The notes: a model not told the origin generated them from the letters alone. A stretch of DNA of 7,239 bases from Gammaproteobacteria bacterium (GCA_029937335.1 JAPYQD010000036.1:1-7239); one strand, 5' to 3'; positions 1-6,653 are shown, counted from the first letter of the stretch. Program-made: numbers and translations.

Positions 1-139
1 CACAATAAAACCAATATTTTTGATAAAAATACCGTTTTAAAGGCTTAAAACAGGTGTTTTTATCACCTTATAACGTCCAACATCCTTTCTATATACGGTT
101 TTTACGGTCATTTCGATTATTTGCTAATTTTTTAAACAA

Positions 140-165
140 AAGTGGTTGTAAGTGGACTAAAGTGG
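140..165 (+). promoter_or_regulatory. MraZ operator: three AAGTGG direct repeats
   Basis: AAGTGG occurs at 140-145, 150-155 and 160-165, exactly 10 bp apart, so the three copies lie on one face of the helix. MraZ is known to bind short tandem GTGG/TGGG-type repeats with about this period upstream of its own operon. The array covers the -35 element and spacer of the predicted promoter, so bound MraZ should block RNA polymerase. A degenerate fourth copy (AAATGT, 170-175) continues the phase. That MraZ is the binder is inferred from the repeat pattern and the mraZ gene downstream. Confidence 0.85.
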
Positions 166-173
166 TATAAAAT
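146..173 (+). promoter_or_regulatory. Predicted sigma-70 promoter of the dcw cluster
   Basis: A -35-like TTGTAA (146-151) is followed after 16 bp by TAAAAT (168-173), each close to consensus. Transcription would start near 180, giving a leader of about 50 bases before the mini-protein gene at 232. The MraZ repeats overlap the -35 and spacer. No other convincing promoter is visible before mraZ, rsmH, ftsL or ftsI, so this probably drives all of them. Confidence 0.6.
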
Positions 174-180
174 GTTTATT

Positions 181-201
181 TATAACTTGAGGAGAGTTAT
201 A
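181..201 (+). repeat. Leader hairpin with SD-like loop
   Basis: TATAACT (181-187) and AGTTATA (195-201) form a perfect 7-bp stem around the 7-base loop TGAGGAG. It lies at the predicted 5' end of the dcw mRNA. The loop carries AGGAG, a Shine-Dalgarno-like motif, but no ATG, GTG or TTG lies at usable distance after it. It has no T-tract, so it is not an intrinsic terminator. It could stabilise the 5' end; no function is proven. Confidence 0.4.
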
Positions 202-220
202 TTTAATCAATCATATAAGA

Positions 221-226
221 AAGGGG
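221..226 (+). promoter_or_regulatory. Ribosome binding site of the 26-aa ORF
   Basis: AAGGGG lies 5 bases before ATG 232. It is one of the clearest Shine-Dalgarno sequences in the window and is the main reason for treating the 26-codon frame as translated and for choosing ATG 232 over the in-frame ATG at 172. Confidence 0.6.
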
Positions 227-231
227 AAATC

Positions 232-312
232 ATGGAAGGAATCGCATTAGAAGTCATCTCATATTCAACAGCAGTTATCGTTCTTGCAATTAGCTTTGTT
301 GCTGTTGTTTAA
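232..312 (+). CDS. 26-aa hypothetical single-pass membrane mini-protein
   Basis: This is an unrecognised ORF between the predicted MraZ operator/promoter and mraZ. It encodes 26 residues beginning MEGIALEVISYS and ending in SFVAVV before TAA. After two acidic residues (Glu2, Glu7) the rest is uncharged and hydrophobic (about residues 8-26), long enough for one membrane-spanning helix with almost no C-terminal tail. A good AAGGGG ribosome binding site precedes ATG 232. The frame stays open to an ATG at 172 (46 residues), but that codon lies in the -10 region, upstream of the expected transcript start, so 232 is preferred. mraZ begins 26 bases after the stop, so the two are probably co-transcribed. 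I recognise no family. It might be a small partner of an inner-membrane division complex, a leader ORF affecting mraZ translation, or a chance frame. Start, RBS and composition support translation; function is unknown. Confidence 0.55.
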   Translation: MEGIALEVISYSTAVIVLAISFVAVV

Positions 313-338
313 CAAACAAAAATCTTGGGGAAGAGGAA

Positions 339-791
339 ATGTTCAGGGGGGTTCACAGTCTAGCTATTGATGCAAAAGGAAGATTAAAGATTCCAACGCG
401 TCATCAAGCGCAAATCGACAAGGCTTGCGCAGGCCAGATGGTACTCAGCATCCACCCAGACGACAATTGTTTGCTACTTTACCCTTTGGGTGATTGGCAA
501 AATCTTGAGCGCAAGGTAAGTGCATTACCTTCGCTTAACATCCATACAAAACGCTTAAAACGTAAACTCATTGGTCATGCGACTGATTGTGAGCTCGATA
601 AAGCATCTCGTATTTTAATTCCAGCAACCTTAAGAGAATACGCCAAACTCAATAAGAAAATAATCCTAAGCGGTCAAGGTCATAACTTTGAGTTGTGGGA
701 TGAAGACGCTTGGCATAAACAAATTTCCAGTCTTGATTCACTCAGCAAGAAAGAAGCAGTCCCACCAGAAATTACCCAATTATCGCTATGA
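339..791 (+). CDS. mraZ: MraZ, transcriptional regulator of the dcw cluster
   Basis: DNA-binding repressor of the division and cell-wall cluster that acts on its own promoter; it also associates with the nucleoid. The 150 residues match the family's usual length (about 150). The protein has two tandem AbrB-like domains, each with its signature loop: DAKGR at 11-15 and DKASR at 87-91. MFRG at the N-terminus, GQMV (32-35), CLLLYPL (44-50), LIGHATDCELD (77-87) and FELWDE (117-122) are hallmark stretches. The start is supported by the conserved MFRG opening and a purine-rich GGGGAAGAGGAA tract just upstream. The gene ends in an ATGA overlap with rsmH. The likely target is the AAGTGG array at 140-165, so it should repress the operon it sits in, including the small ORF before it. 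Confidence 0.97.
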   Translation: MFRGVHSLAIDAKGRLKIPTRHQAQIDKACAGQMVLSIHPDDNCLLLYPLGDWQNLERKVSALPSLNIHTKRLKRKLIGHATDCELDKASRILIPATLREYAKLNKKIILSGQGHNFELWDEDAWHKQISSLDSLSKKEAVPPEITQLSL

Positions 792-1732
792 CCTCCAATC
801 ATCACCAATCAGTGATGTTTACCGAGTCAATCGATGCACTTAATATAAAAACAGGTGGTATCTACATTGACGCAACTTTTGGTCGAGGCGGACATACGCA
901 GGGCATCCTAGATAAGTTAGACAAGTCGGGTTCGGTTATCGCTTTTGATCAAGACATCCACGCCGTTGAATTTGCTAAAGAGAACTTCAATGATGAGCGT
1001 CTCACCGTTATTCACAGTGCTTTCACTCATATGAGTGAAATATTAAGCGAGAGAAATTTATCCGGAAAAATCGACGGCATCTTGATGGATCTAGGTGTGT
1101 CATCACCACAATTAGACAATGCTGATCGTGGCTTTAGTTTTAATTCAGACGGACCGCTGGATATGCGTATGGACCAAACCAGTGGTATCAGTGCCGCACA
1201 GTGGCTAGAAAATGCCGATGCAGTTGAGATTGCCAATGTCATTTATGAGTTCGGTGAAGAAAGAAAAAGCCGACACATTGCCAGTGCGATTAAAAGAGTG
1301 CAGCAAGATCAAGTAATCACAACGACTTTGCAATTGGCTAATATTATTGCTGACGTGGTTAGAACCAAAAAAAACAAGCACCCCGCCACACGCTCATTTC
1401 AAGCGATTAGAATTTTTATCAACCAAGAGTTGAAACAATTGGCTGAAACATTAGAACAAAGTGTTGACGTATTGGCACCCGAAGGACGACTTAGTATTAT
1501 TAGCTTTCACTCTATTGAGGATCGAATTGTTAAACAATTCATTCAAAAACACTCTAAACAAAAGCAATTACCTAAAGGGTTGCCGGTGATGAATAGTGAC
1601 ATTCAGCAAACTTTATTTAAAGATTTGGGCAAGCAATTTGCCAGTAAAGCAGAAGTGCAAAACAATAAACGCTCTAGAAGCGCCATACTGAGGGTTGCAC
1701 AACGCACTACATTAAAGGATCAAGCATGTTGA
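788..1732 (+). CDS. rsmH: RsmH, 16S rRNA (cytosine-1402 N4) methyltransferase
   Basis: SAM-dependent methyltransferase (older name MraW) that N4-methylates C1402 of 16S rRNA in the decoding centre of the 30S subunit, in the cytosol. At 314 residues it matches E. coli RsmH (313). Visible motifs are HQSVM (6-10), the SAM-binding DATFGRGGHT (28-37) with acidic FDQD (53-56), the catalytic-region MDLGVSSPQLD (100-110), RGFSF and GPLDMRMD (114-129), SFHSIEDR (239-246) and the C-terminal NNKRSRSAILRVA (292-304). ATG 788 overlaps the mraZ stop as ATGA, and no separate Shine-Dalgarno is evident, so translation is probably coupled to mraZ. The 3' end overlaps ftsL by 7 bases. Nothing unusual was seen. 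Confidence 0.97.
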   Translation: MTSNHHQSVMFTESIDALNIKTGGIYIDATFGRGGHTQGILDKLDKSGSVIAFDQDIHAVEFAKENFNDERLTVIHSAFTHMSEILSERNLSGKIDGILMDLGVSSPQLDNADRGFSFNSDGPLDMRMDQTSGISAAQWLENADAVEIANVIYEFGEERKSRHIASAIKRVQQDQVITTTLQLANIIADVVRTKKNKHPATRSFQAIRIFINQELKQLAETLEQSVDVLAPEGRLSIISFHSIEDRIVKQFIQKHSKQKQLPKGLPVMNSDIQQTLFKDLGKQFASKAEVQNNKRSRSAILRVAQRTTLKDQAC

Positions 1733-2007
1733 ATCACCATCTTAACATGACAAAGATTAATATTGTGCTGGGTCTAGTCATTGTTGTTTTGTCTTTTTAT
1801 ACGATTATTTGGCATCATCAGAATTACCTTTTGGAAGAGAAATCAAAGGTGATAAAAAATCAAAATCAACGAACAATGGCGCTGCGAAAACAGTTATTAA
1901 TAGAACATTCGGAAAAGATTAGTGGTGCAGAAATTAAGCAAAAAGCCTTAAACGCTTTACAAATGAAGCCGGTTGATCCGAAAAAAGTTCGGACCGTACT
2001 ATTATGA
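1726..2007 (+). CDS. ftsL: FtsL, cell division protein
   Basis: Small bitopic inner-membrane divisome protein; in known bacteria it joins FtsB and FtsQ and helps activate the FtsW-FtsI septal synthase. The 93-residue product has a short cytoplasmic tail, one membrane helix at about 11-29 (rich in I, V and L) and then a charged, coiled-coil-like periplasmic segment (about 32-75). FtsL is weakly conserved, so the call rests on this layout and on the position between rsmH and ftsI, which is diagnostic. ATG 1726 overlaps the rsmH end by 7 bases and has AAAGGA (1714-1719) 6 bases upstream. Met8 (ATG 1747) is a weaker alternative start. The stop overlaps the ftsI start as ATGA. Confidence 0.88.
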   Translation: MLNHHLNMTKINIVLGLVIVVLSFYTIIWHHQNYLLEEKSKVIKNQNQRTMALRKQLLIEHSEKISGAEIKQKALNALQMKPVDPKKVRTVLL

Positions 2008-3884
2008 CAAGCAAACAGCCTAAATCAATAACGCCTTCAAGAGTGCAAAATTATTGGTATCGCCAAGGTGTGATTAAATATTTCTTTGCTTTATTTTTAC
2101 TCGTGTTTGGATTTAGGATTATCACCATTAATCAACTCGACGTAGGACCAGGAAATATTCAAGAAAAAGCCAGTCAACAAGCGGCCAAAGAGTTTGAGAG
2201 TAAGGCACGGCGCGGTGATATATTAGATCGAAATGGTGATATTTTGGCTTCTAGTCGTATCTTAAAAAGAGTTAACTTAGATCCTACCCAAGTGCAAACG
2301 CCATTCATTCCAAAATTAGCTGAAGCATTAATGATGCCTGAGGCAGAATTACGCAGTGCGATTGAGAAAAAACTCAGCAGAAAAGCGGGGAGAAAAAATT
2401 TAGTCATTAAAAAAAATCTACAATTAACTGATCCTATTCTAGAAAATATTGCCAATCTCAAAAAAATTAAATTAGAGATTTGCACTAATCAATCAGTAAA
2501 AAATAAACTCAGTTTAATAGATAAAGTCTTAGTATTTTCCCAGCTCAAAGAGTCAAAGGTAACCTATAAAACTGTTGAAATTTGCAAAAAAAGAAGGATC
2601 GAAGGCGTTAGACTTCAAGCGGATAGACAGCGCTATTATCCAAAATCTGCCTCATTAGCACCCTTGCTTGGACGGATTAATCATGACAAGCAAGGTGTGT
2701 CTGGCATTGAAGCTGAATTTAATACAACTCTAACAGGCGAAAATGGAATCACTCAACTCAGTTTTAACCAGGATTCTCAAGGCTCATACTTCAACCCTTT
2801 AACCATTAATCAGCTTAAGCACGGGCAAAATATCACCTTAACCATTGATGCAAATATTCAATTTCACGCCTACACTGCCATTAAAAAATCAGTTGAATTC
2901 CATGATGCTAATTCTGGATCAGCCATTATCTTGGCAGCAAATGGTGAAGTTTTGGCTATGGCTAACTACCCTGCCGCTAATCCAAATGATAATAGTACTT
3001 ATAAGCCATCACACTGGAGAAATAGAGTGCTGCAAGATAAGGTAGAGCCCGGCTCAACCATGAAACCATTTACCATACTTTTGGCACTTGATCAAAACAA
3101 AATTACTGCTACCAATAATGAGCTGATTGATGTAACTAAACGTATTGGAAAGCATAAGCCAGATGGTAAATATAAATATATGACCATTAAGAAAATCTTA
3201 GAGAAGTCGCACAACTTAGGCACTGTGAACATTTCTGAAAGACTCAATAAAGAAGATGTGTATAACACTTGGAATAAGCTTGGGTTTGGACGCCTACTCG
3301 GGCTAGTCCCCAGTATTGAAACCTCTGGATCACTGAAGAATTTTGAATCTTGGGCACCTTCAGACAAACGTGCATTGTCTTATGGCTATGGCCCTATGGA
3401 GACCAATTTAGCGCAATTGGCTAGGGCTTATTTGGTGTTTGCCAATCAGGGCGCCATTCCGCCCTTGAAACTCGTTAAAGGGGTTAATGCAGACGAAAAG
3501 ATGACCCAAGTTTTTAGCAAAAACTCTACTCTTAAGATTGCCAACATACTTGATTCAGTTGCTTCGTGGGGCGCCTCTGGCTACCGTGCACGAATTAAAG
3601 GCTACGATGTTGCAGGAAAAACCGGTACAGCTGAAAAAATTATCAACGGTAAATACAACAAAAAAGGCATTAACAGAACATTTTTTACCGGCTTTGCTCC
3701 GGTCAATAATCCAAAATATATTATGGCTATTATGCTTGACCATCCAAAAAAATGTTATTACTATAAAAATCTAGATAAACGCAATAAATGCGGTGGTGCA
3801 AATTCAGCGGCTATGACATTTAAAGATGCAATGGAAAATATTCTAACCAATGACCAGTCAATTAAATTACTGGCTAAAAATTAA
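2004..3884 (+). CDS. ftsI: FtsI (PBP3), septal peptidoglycan transpeptidase
   Basis: Class B penicillin-binding protein that cross-links septal peptidoglycan with FtsW; target of beta-lactams. Layout: short cytoplasmic tail, membrane anchor at about 25-44, PBP dimerisation domain starting at RRGDILDRNGDILASS (69-84), transpeptidase domain from about 280. All three active-site motifs are present: S351-T-M-K354 with the acyl-accepting serine, S402-H-N404, and K539-T-G-T542. SFGYG-type sequence appears as LSYGYGPM (458-465). At 626 residues it is longer than E. coli FtsI (588). The extra length includes a Lys-rich segment bracketed by Cys160 and Cys194, and there is a second cysteine pair, Cys584/Cys596, near the C-terminus. 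The start overlaps ftsL by 4 bases. Its TAA shares a TTAA palindrome with the dnaG stop. murE and murF, the usual next genes, are absent. Monofunctional; not a fusion. Confidence 0.96.
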   Translation: MTSKQPKSITPSRVQNYWYRQGVIKYFFALFLLVFGFRIITINQLDVGPGNIQEKASQQAAKEFESKARRGDILDRNGDILASSRILKRVNLDPTQVQTPFIPKLAEALMMPEAELRSAIEKKLSRKAGRKNLVIKKNLQLTDPILENIANLKKIKLEICTNQSVKNKLSLIDKVLVFSQLKESKVTYKTVEICKKRRIEGVRLQADRQRYYPKSASLAPLLGRINHDKQGVSGIEAEFNTTLTGENGITQLSFNQDSQGSYFNPLTINQLKHGQNITLTIDANIQFHAYTAIKKSVEFHDANSGSAIILAANGEVLAMANYPAANPNDNSTYKPSHWRNRVLQDKVEPGSTMKPFTILLALDQNKITATNNELIDVTKRIGKHKPDGKYKYMTIKKILEKSHNLGTVNISERLNKEDVYNTWNKLGFGRLLGLVPSIETSGSLKNFESWAPSDKRALSYGYGPMETNLAQLARAYLVFANQGAIPPLKLVKGVNADEKMTQVFSKNSTLKIANILDSVASWGASGYRARIKGYDVAGKTGTAEKIINGKYNKKGINRTFFTGFAPVNNPKYIMAIMLDHPKKCYYYKNLDKRNKCGGANSAAMTFKDAMENILTNDQSIKLLAKN

Positions 3885-5698
3885 TCTTTCTTACCTCTTC
3901 TTGCTTGTAAATTTTTTGCGTATTCTTTTTCGTCTTTAATGAGTAAAGATTGAGTCTTTTTCTGTTGACCTTCTACCTTTAATAAAGCATCTAAAAATTC
4001 ATTCTTAGCTTCATTTTCACTCAAATAAGGCTCTAATATACACAACTGTTGTAATCGATTGTAAACACCGGTTTTGCTCTTAAAAGGTTTAAGTAGCTCT
4101 TCTTGTGAAATACCTTCAACCATTTCAGCCGAGTGCACCAAATCCAATAACGCTTCAAACTTTTTGTCATTTTTTTTGAGCATCCTAACCCTAACTTCAA
4201 CCGTGTCATTCTCGTAAGCAATCGACGGATGGTTAAGCAACAAATTGATCATTTTAGACATCAATACTTTAACTGAGCTATTTTCTTGAGGCGCTAGATT
4301 TGACGGTTGATAATCATCCGAAAAATCTGAGAAATCAGGCATTGGTGGTTCGTGGTCATGATCAGTCACGAGCGGTGCATCAAAAGACGTGGTTTGTACT
4401 TGCTTCACTTGTTGTTTAAAAATAGTTTGAACTTGGTCAACGCTTTGCCCAACCACTTGGGCAACCCCATCAATAAGCTGTTGTTGGTAAATTTCGTAAT
4501 TGACTTGGTTAATCAATACTGAGACTTTCTCTAAAAATAAAGTCTTTCCCTCAATGGTGTCAAAATCTACTTCTGCTTTAACATGGTCAAATAAAAATTT
4601 TGACAAAGTATGGGCTTTCTCAATGCGCATTTCAAAAGCCTTGGTAGATTCTTTTTTAACCAAAGTATCTGGATCTTCACCATCAGGCAAGAATAAAAAC
4701 TTAATGACCAGACCAGCTTTAATAACTGGTAATGCAATTTGTAACGCCTTCCACGCAGCGGCTCGCCCCGCATTATCACCATCAAAACAAAAAACAATGG
4801 TATTGGTAGTTCGCGCCAATATTTGCAAATGCTCTGGCGTTGTTGCTGTACCTAGCGTTGCAACGACTTTGGTAAAGCTTGCTTGGTGAAGTGCTACTAC
4901 ATCCATATAACCCTCAACCACTAAGACATAATCCATCGTACGGGAATGTTGGCGCGCTTGGTAAAGCCCATAAAGCTCTCTTGATTTAGAAAATATTGGA
5001 CTTTCTGAAGAGTTTAAATATTTAGCCTTGGCTTTATTGTCAAACGCCCTACCGCCAAAAGCAATTACCTTGCCCTTGGTATTGTGAATAGGAAACATTA
5101 AGCGGTCACGGAAAAAATCATAATCGCCATATTGGCCTGTTTTTAACAAACCTAATGATTTTAAATCACTTGTGCCTTGTTCATCTTTTTCAAATTCGAG
5201 TAATAAATCATTATTACTCGGTGTGGCAAAGCCCAATTCAAAGCGCTTGGCAATCTCACCACTGATGCCTCTAGCATGAGCATAGTCCACTGCTTTTTTC
5301 TTTGCAGGAGAGTTGCGAAGCTGCTGAATATAAAATGCACTCACCTTTTGAGACAAGCCTCGATAACGCTCTAATCGTGGATCAACCGGCTTGGTGTTGC
5401 TGTCATATTCAATTTTTAAGCCAAACTCACCAGCAATTACTTCAATGGCTTCGACAAAATCTAAATGATCAAATTTTTGTACAAAACTAATCGCGCCACC
5501 GCTCGCGCCACACTTAAAACAGTGATAAAATTGCTTGTGACTATTGATGGCAAAGTTACGATTTTTACCGCCATGAAAGGGGCAAGGTGCGCGATAATCA
5601 CTGCCTGTTTTTTTAAGCGATAAGCGTTTAGAGACCAAATCAACAATGTCAATTTGATTAGGTAAATCGTCAATAAAACTTTGGCTGATATAAGGCAT
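3881..5698 (-). CDS. dnaG: DnaG, DNA primase
   Basis: Synthesises RNA primers for replication, acting with the DnaB helicase at the fork. The 605 residues compare with 581 in E. coli. Domains in order: N-terminal CHC2 zinc finger with C39, H42, C60 and C63; the catalytic core with YGDYDFFRDRLMFP (190-203) and AFGGRAFD (213-220); TOPRIM motifs VVEGYMDV (260-267), the metal-binding FDGDNAGR (305-312) and LPDGEDPDTL (337-346); an acidic linker (about 445-468, with DFSDFSDD); and a C-terminal helicase-binding region (about 470-605). The N-terminus aligns with E. coli DnaG, supporting ATG at 5698, yet no Shine-Dalgarno is visible; TAAAAT sits 7 bases upstream, suggesting a near-leaderless mRNA. 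It is not beside rpsU or rpoD, its classic operon partners. The gene diverges from the acyltransferase across 13 bp and converges on ftsI with a 4-base overlap. Confidence 0.97.
   Translation of the reverse strand: MPYISQSFIDDLPNQIDIVDLVSKRLSLKKTGSDYRAPCPFHGGKNRNFAINSHKQFYHCFKCGASGGAISFVQKFDHLDFVEAIEVIAGEFGLKIEYDSNTKPVDPRLERYRGLSQKVSAFYIQQLRNSPAKKKAVDYAHARGISGEIAKRFELGFATPSNNDLLLEFEKDEQGTSDLKSLGLLKTGQYGDYDFFRDRLMFPIHNTKGKVIAFGGRAFDNKAKAKYLNSSESPIFSKSRELYGLYQARQHSRTMDYVLVVEGYMDVVALHQASFTKVVATLGTATTPEHLQILARTTNTIVFCFDGDNAGRAAAWKALQIALPVIKAGLVIKFLFLPDGEDPDTLVKKESTKAFEMRIEKAHTLSKFLFDHVKAEVDFDTIEGKTLFLEKVSVLINQVNYEIYQQQLIDGVAQVVGQSVDQVQTIFKQQVKQVQTTSFDAPLVTDHDHEPPMPDFSDFSDDYQPSNLAPQENSSVKVLMSKMINLLLNHPSIAYENDTVEVRVRMLKKNDKKFEALLDLVHSAEMVEGISQEELLKPFKSKTGVYNRLQQLCILEPYLSENEAKNEFLDALLKVEGQQKKTQSLLIKDEKEYAKNLQARRGKKD
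5686..5694 (+). promoter_or_regulatory. Candidate extended -10 for lpxL-like gene
   Basis: TGATATAAG fits the extended -10 pattern TGnTATAAT except for its last base. It lies inside the 5' end of dnaG on the opposite strand and would start transcription near 5701, about 11 bases before ATG 5712. No good -35 is seen. Since only 13 bp separate the two genes, a promoter must lie inside dnaG. Confidence 0.35.
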
Positions 5699-5705
5699 AA
5701 AAACT

Positions 5706-5735
5706 ATTTTAATGAAAAAACAAAATTTTTATCAC
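5706..5735 (-). promoter_or_regulatory. Candidate dnaG promoter (near-leaderless)
   Basis: Read on the minus strand: GTGATA (complement of 5730-5735, four of six match TTGACA), an 18-bp spacer, then TAAAAT (complement of 5706-5711, five of six match TATAAT). The -10 ends 7 bases before the dnaG ATG, so transcription should begin at or next to the start codon. The promoter lies inside the first codons of the divergent acyltransferase gene. In AT-rich DNA such a match can arise by chance. Confidence 0.4.
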
Positions 5736-6608
5736 CCTAAATTTATACCAACTTGGTTTTTGATTGGCTTTATGAAATTAGGCACCAAATTACCTTTTGC
5801 TGCGCAAGTGTTTATTGGCACTGGCATTGGTCGATTACTCTATCCATTACTTTCTCGATTTAGGAAAATTGCCTTTATTAACATCGCTCATTGCTTTCCC
5901 GATAAAAGTTCGATTGAAGTAGAAAGCCTAGTAAAGCAAAACTTTGAAGCCATCGGTATTTCGCTTTTTGAAACCGCCAATGCTTATTTTGGTAAAAGCG
6001 AAAAAATACAAAAACTCATCACTATTCATAATGAACACCACTTGACGGATGCATTGAATAAAAAACAAAATGTTATTATACTTGCTGCCCATTTTATGCC
6101 GCTAATGCTAGGCTCAAGAGCGCTACTGTTAAAACACAAGGTTGCCAATATCTACCGTCCACAAAATAATGCTTTGTTTGATGAAGCGATGCGCAAAGGT
6201 TTTGTTAGCAACGGGGCAACCATGATCAAAACCAAAGACACGCGCACCATGATGAAAACAATAAAGAGTGGTCTGCCTATTTGGTATGCGCCCGATCAAG
6301 ACTTGGGTGAAAAGAACTCTGTCTTTGCACCTTTTTTTAATATTCAAACCGCTACCATTGCCGCAACGGCGCGTTTGGCAAAAACACCAAACACAGTGGT
6401 GATCCCTTATTTCTTCATCCGCACTGATAAGGGCTATGCCATGAGTTTTGATGCACCACTAAAGGATTATCCAAGTAGCGATGCAGTTGATAATGCTACT
6501 AGAACCAATCAAATTTTGCACGACCAAATCCTCAAGGCACCTGAGCAATATTTATGGATACACAAACGTTTTAAAACCAGACCGAAAGGTGAAGCATATT
6601 TTTATTAA
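5712..6608 (+). CDS. lpxL: LpxL/HtrB-family lipid A acyltransferase, altered HX4E motif
   Basis: Late acyltransferase of lipid A synthesis; the family moves a fatty acyl chain from acyl-ACP to the Kdo2-lipid A precursor at the inner membrane. At 298 residues it is near E. coli LpxL (306). Matching motifs: hydrophobic N-terminal anchor (about 12-48), NIAHCFPD (57-64), YRPQN (148-152), WYAPDQDLGEKNSVFAPFF (191-209) and WIHKRFKTRP (282-291). The family's catalytic HX4(D/E) motif reads H127-F-M-P-L-M132: the acid is replaced by Met (ATG 6105-6107), and no acidic residue lies close by. It may therefore have lost or changed its chemistry, although the rest is well kept. LpxL versus LpxM cannot be settled from sequence alone. 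It diverges from dnaG, has no clear Shine-Dalgarno, and rpsO follows after 82 bp with its own promoter. Confidence 0.85.
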   Translation: MKKQNFYHPKFIPTWFLIGFMKLGTKLPFAAQVFIGTGIGRLLYPLLSRFRKIAFINIAHCFPDKSSIEVESLVKQNFEAIGISLFETANAYFGKSEKIQKLITIHNEHHLTDALNKKQNVIILAAHFMPLMLGSRALLLKHKVANIYRPQNNALFDEAMRKGFVSNGATMIKTKDTRTMMKTIKSGLPIWYAPDQDLGEKNSVFAPFFNIQTATIAATARLAKTPNTVVIPYFFIRTDKGYAMSFDAPLKDYPSSDAVDNATRTNQILHDQILKAPEQYLWIHKRFKTRPKGEAYFY

Positions 6609-6647
6609 TTTTTTACTCAAGCTATAGAATCAAAAAAATAATTAGCG

Positions 6648-6653
6648 TATAAT
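6648..6653 (+). promoter_or_regulatory. rpsO promoter -10 box
   Basis: A perfect TATAAT lies in the 82-bp gap between the acyltransferase gene and rpsO. The start point would fall near 6660, leaving a leader of about 30 bases. The matching -35 position (about 6625-6630, TAGAAT) is poor. The bases after the -10 (TAACCCT, 6654-6660) recur in the same place upstream of prfB. Confidence 0.6.

Noticed and set aside
1..48. Open frame from the left edge to a TAA at 46-48, possible tail of an upstream gene
   Set aside because: Only 15 codons with no recognisable motif; too short to call in AT-rich DNA.
35..68. Inverted repeats TTTTAA/TTAAAA (35-50) and AGGTG/CACCT (52-68)
   Set aside because: Short stems, AT-only or 5 bp, with no proper T-tract on either strand; not supportable as terminators.
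95..108. Repeated ACGGT at 95-99 and 104-108
   Set aside because: Two 5-base copies are within chance expectation and nothing ties them to a binding protein.
172..312. Longer 46-residue version of the mini-protein starting at ATG 172
   Set aside because: That ATG overlaps the predicted -10 and lies before the expected transcript start; the good ribosome binding site serves ATG 232.
2174..2485. 103-residue frame on the minus strand inside ftsI
   Set aside because: No ribosome binding site or recognisable motif; it is antisense to well-conserved FtsI sequence.
445..4390. Acidic DFSDFSDD stretch of DnaG (encoded near 4300-4370) as a possible extra domain
   Set aside because: It sits where the flexible linker between the primase core and helicase-binding domain belongs, so it is most likely just a longer linker.
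4500..4889. 129-residue frame on the plus strand opposite dnaG
   Set aside because: It lies antisense to the conserved TOPRIM region of primase and has Lys/Ser-rich composition typical of a reverse frame; no start signal.
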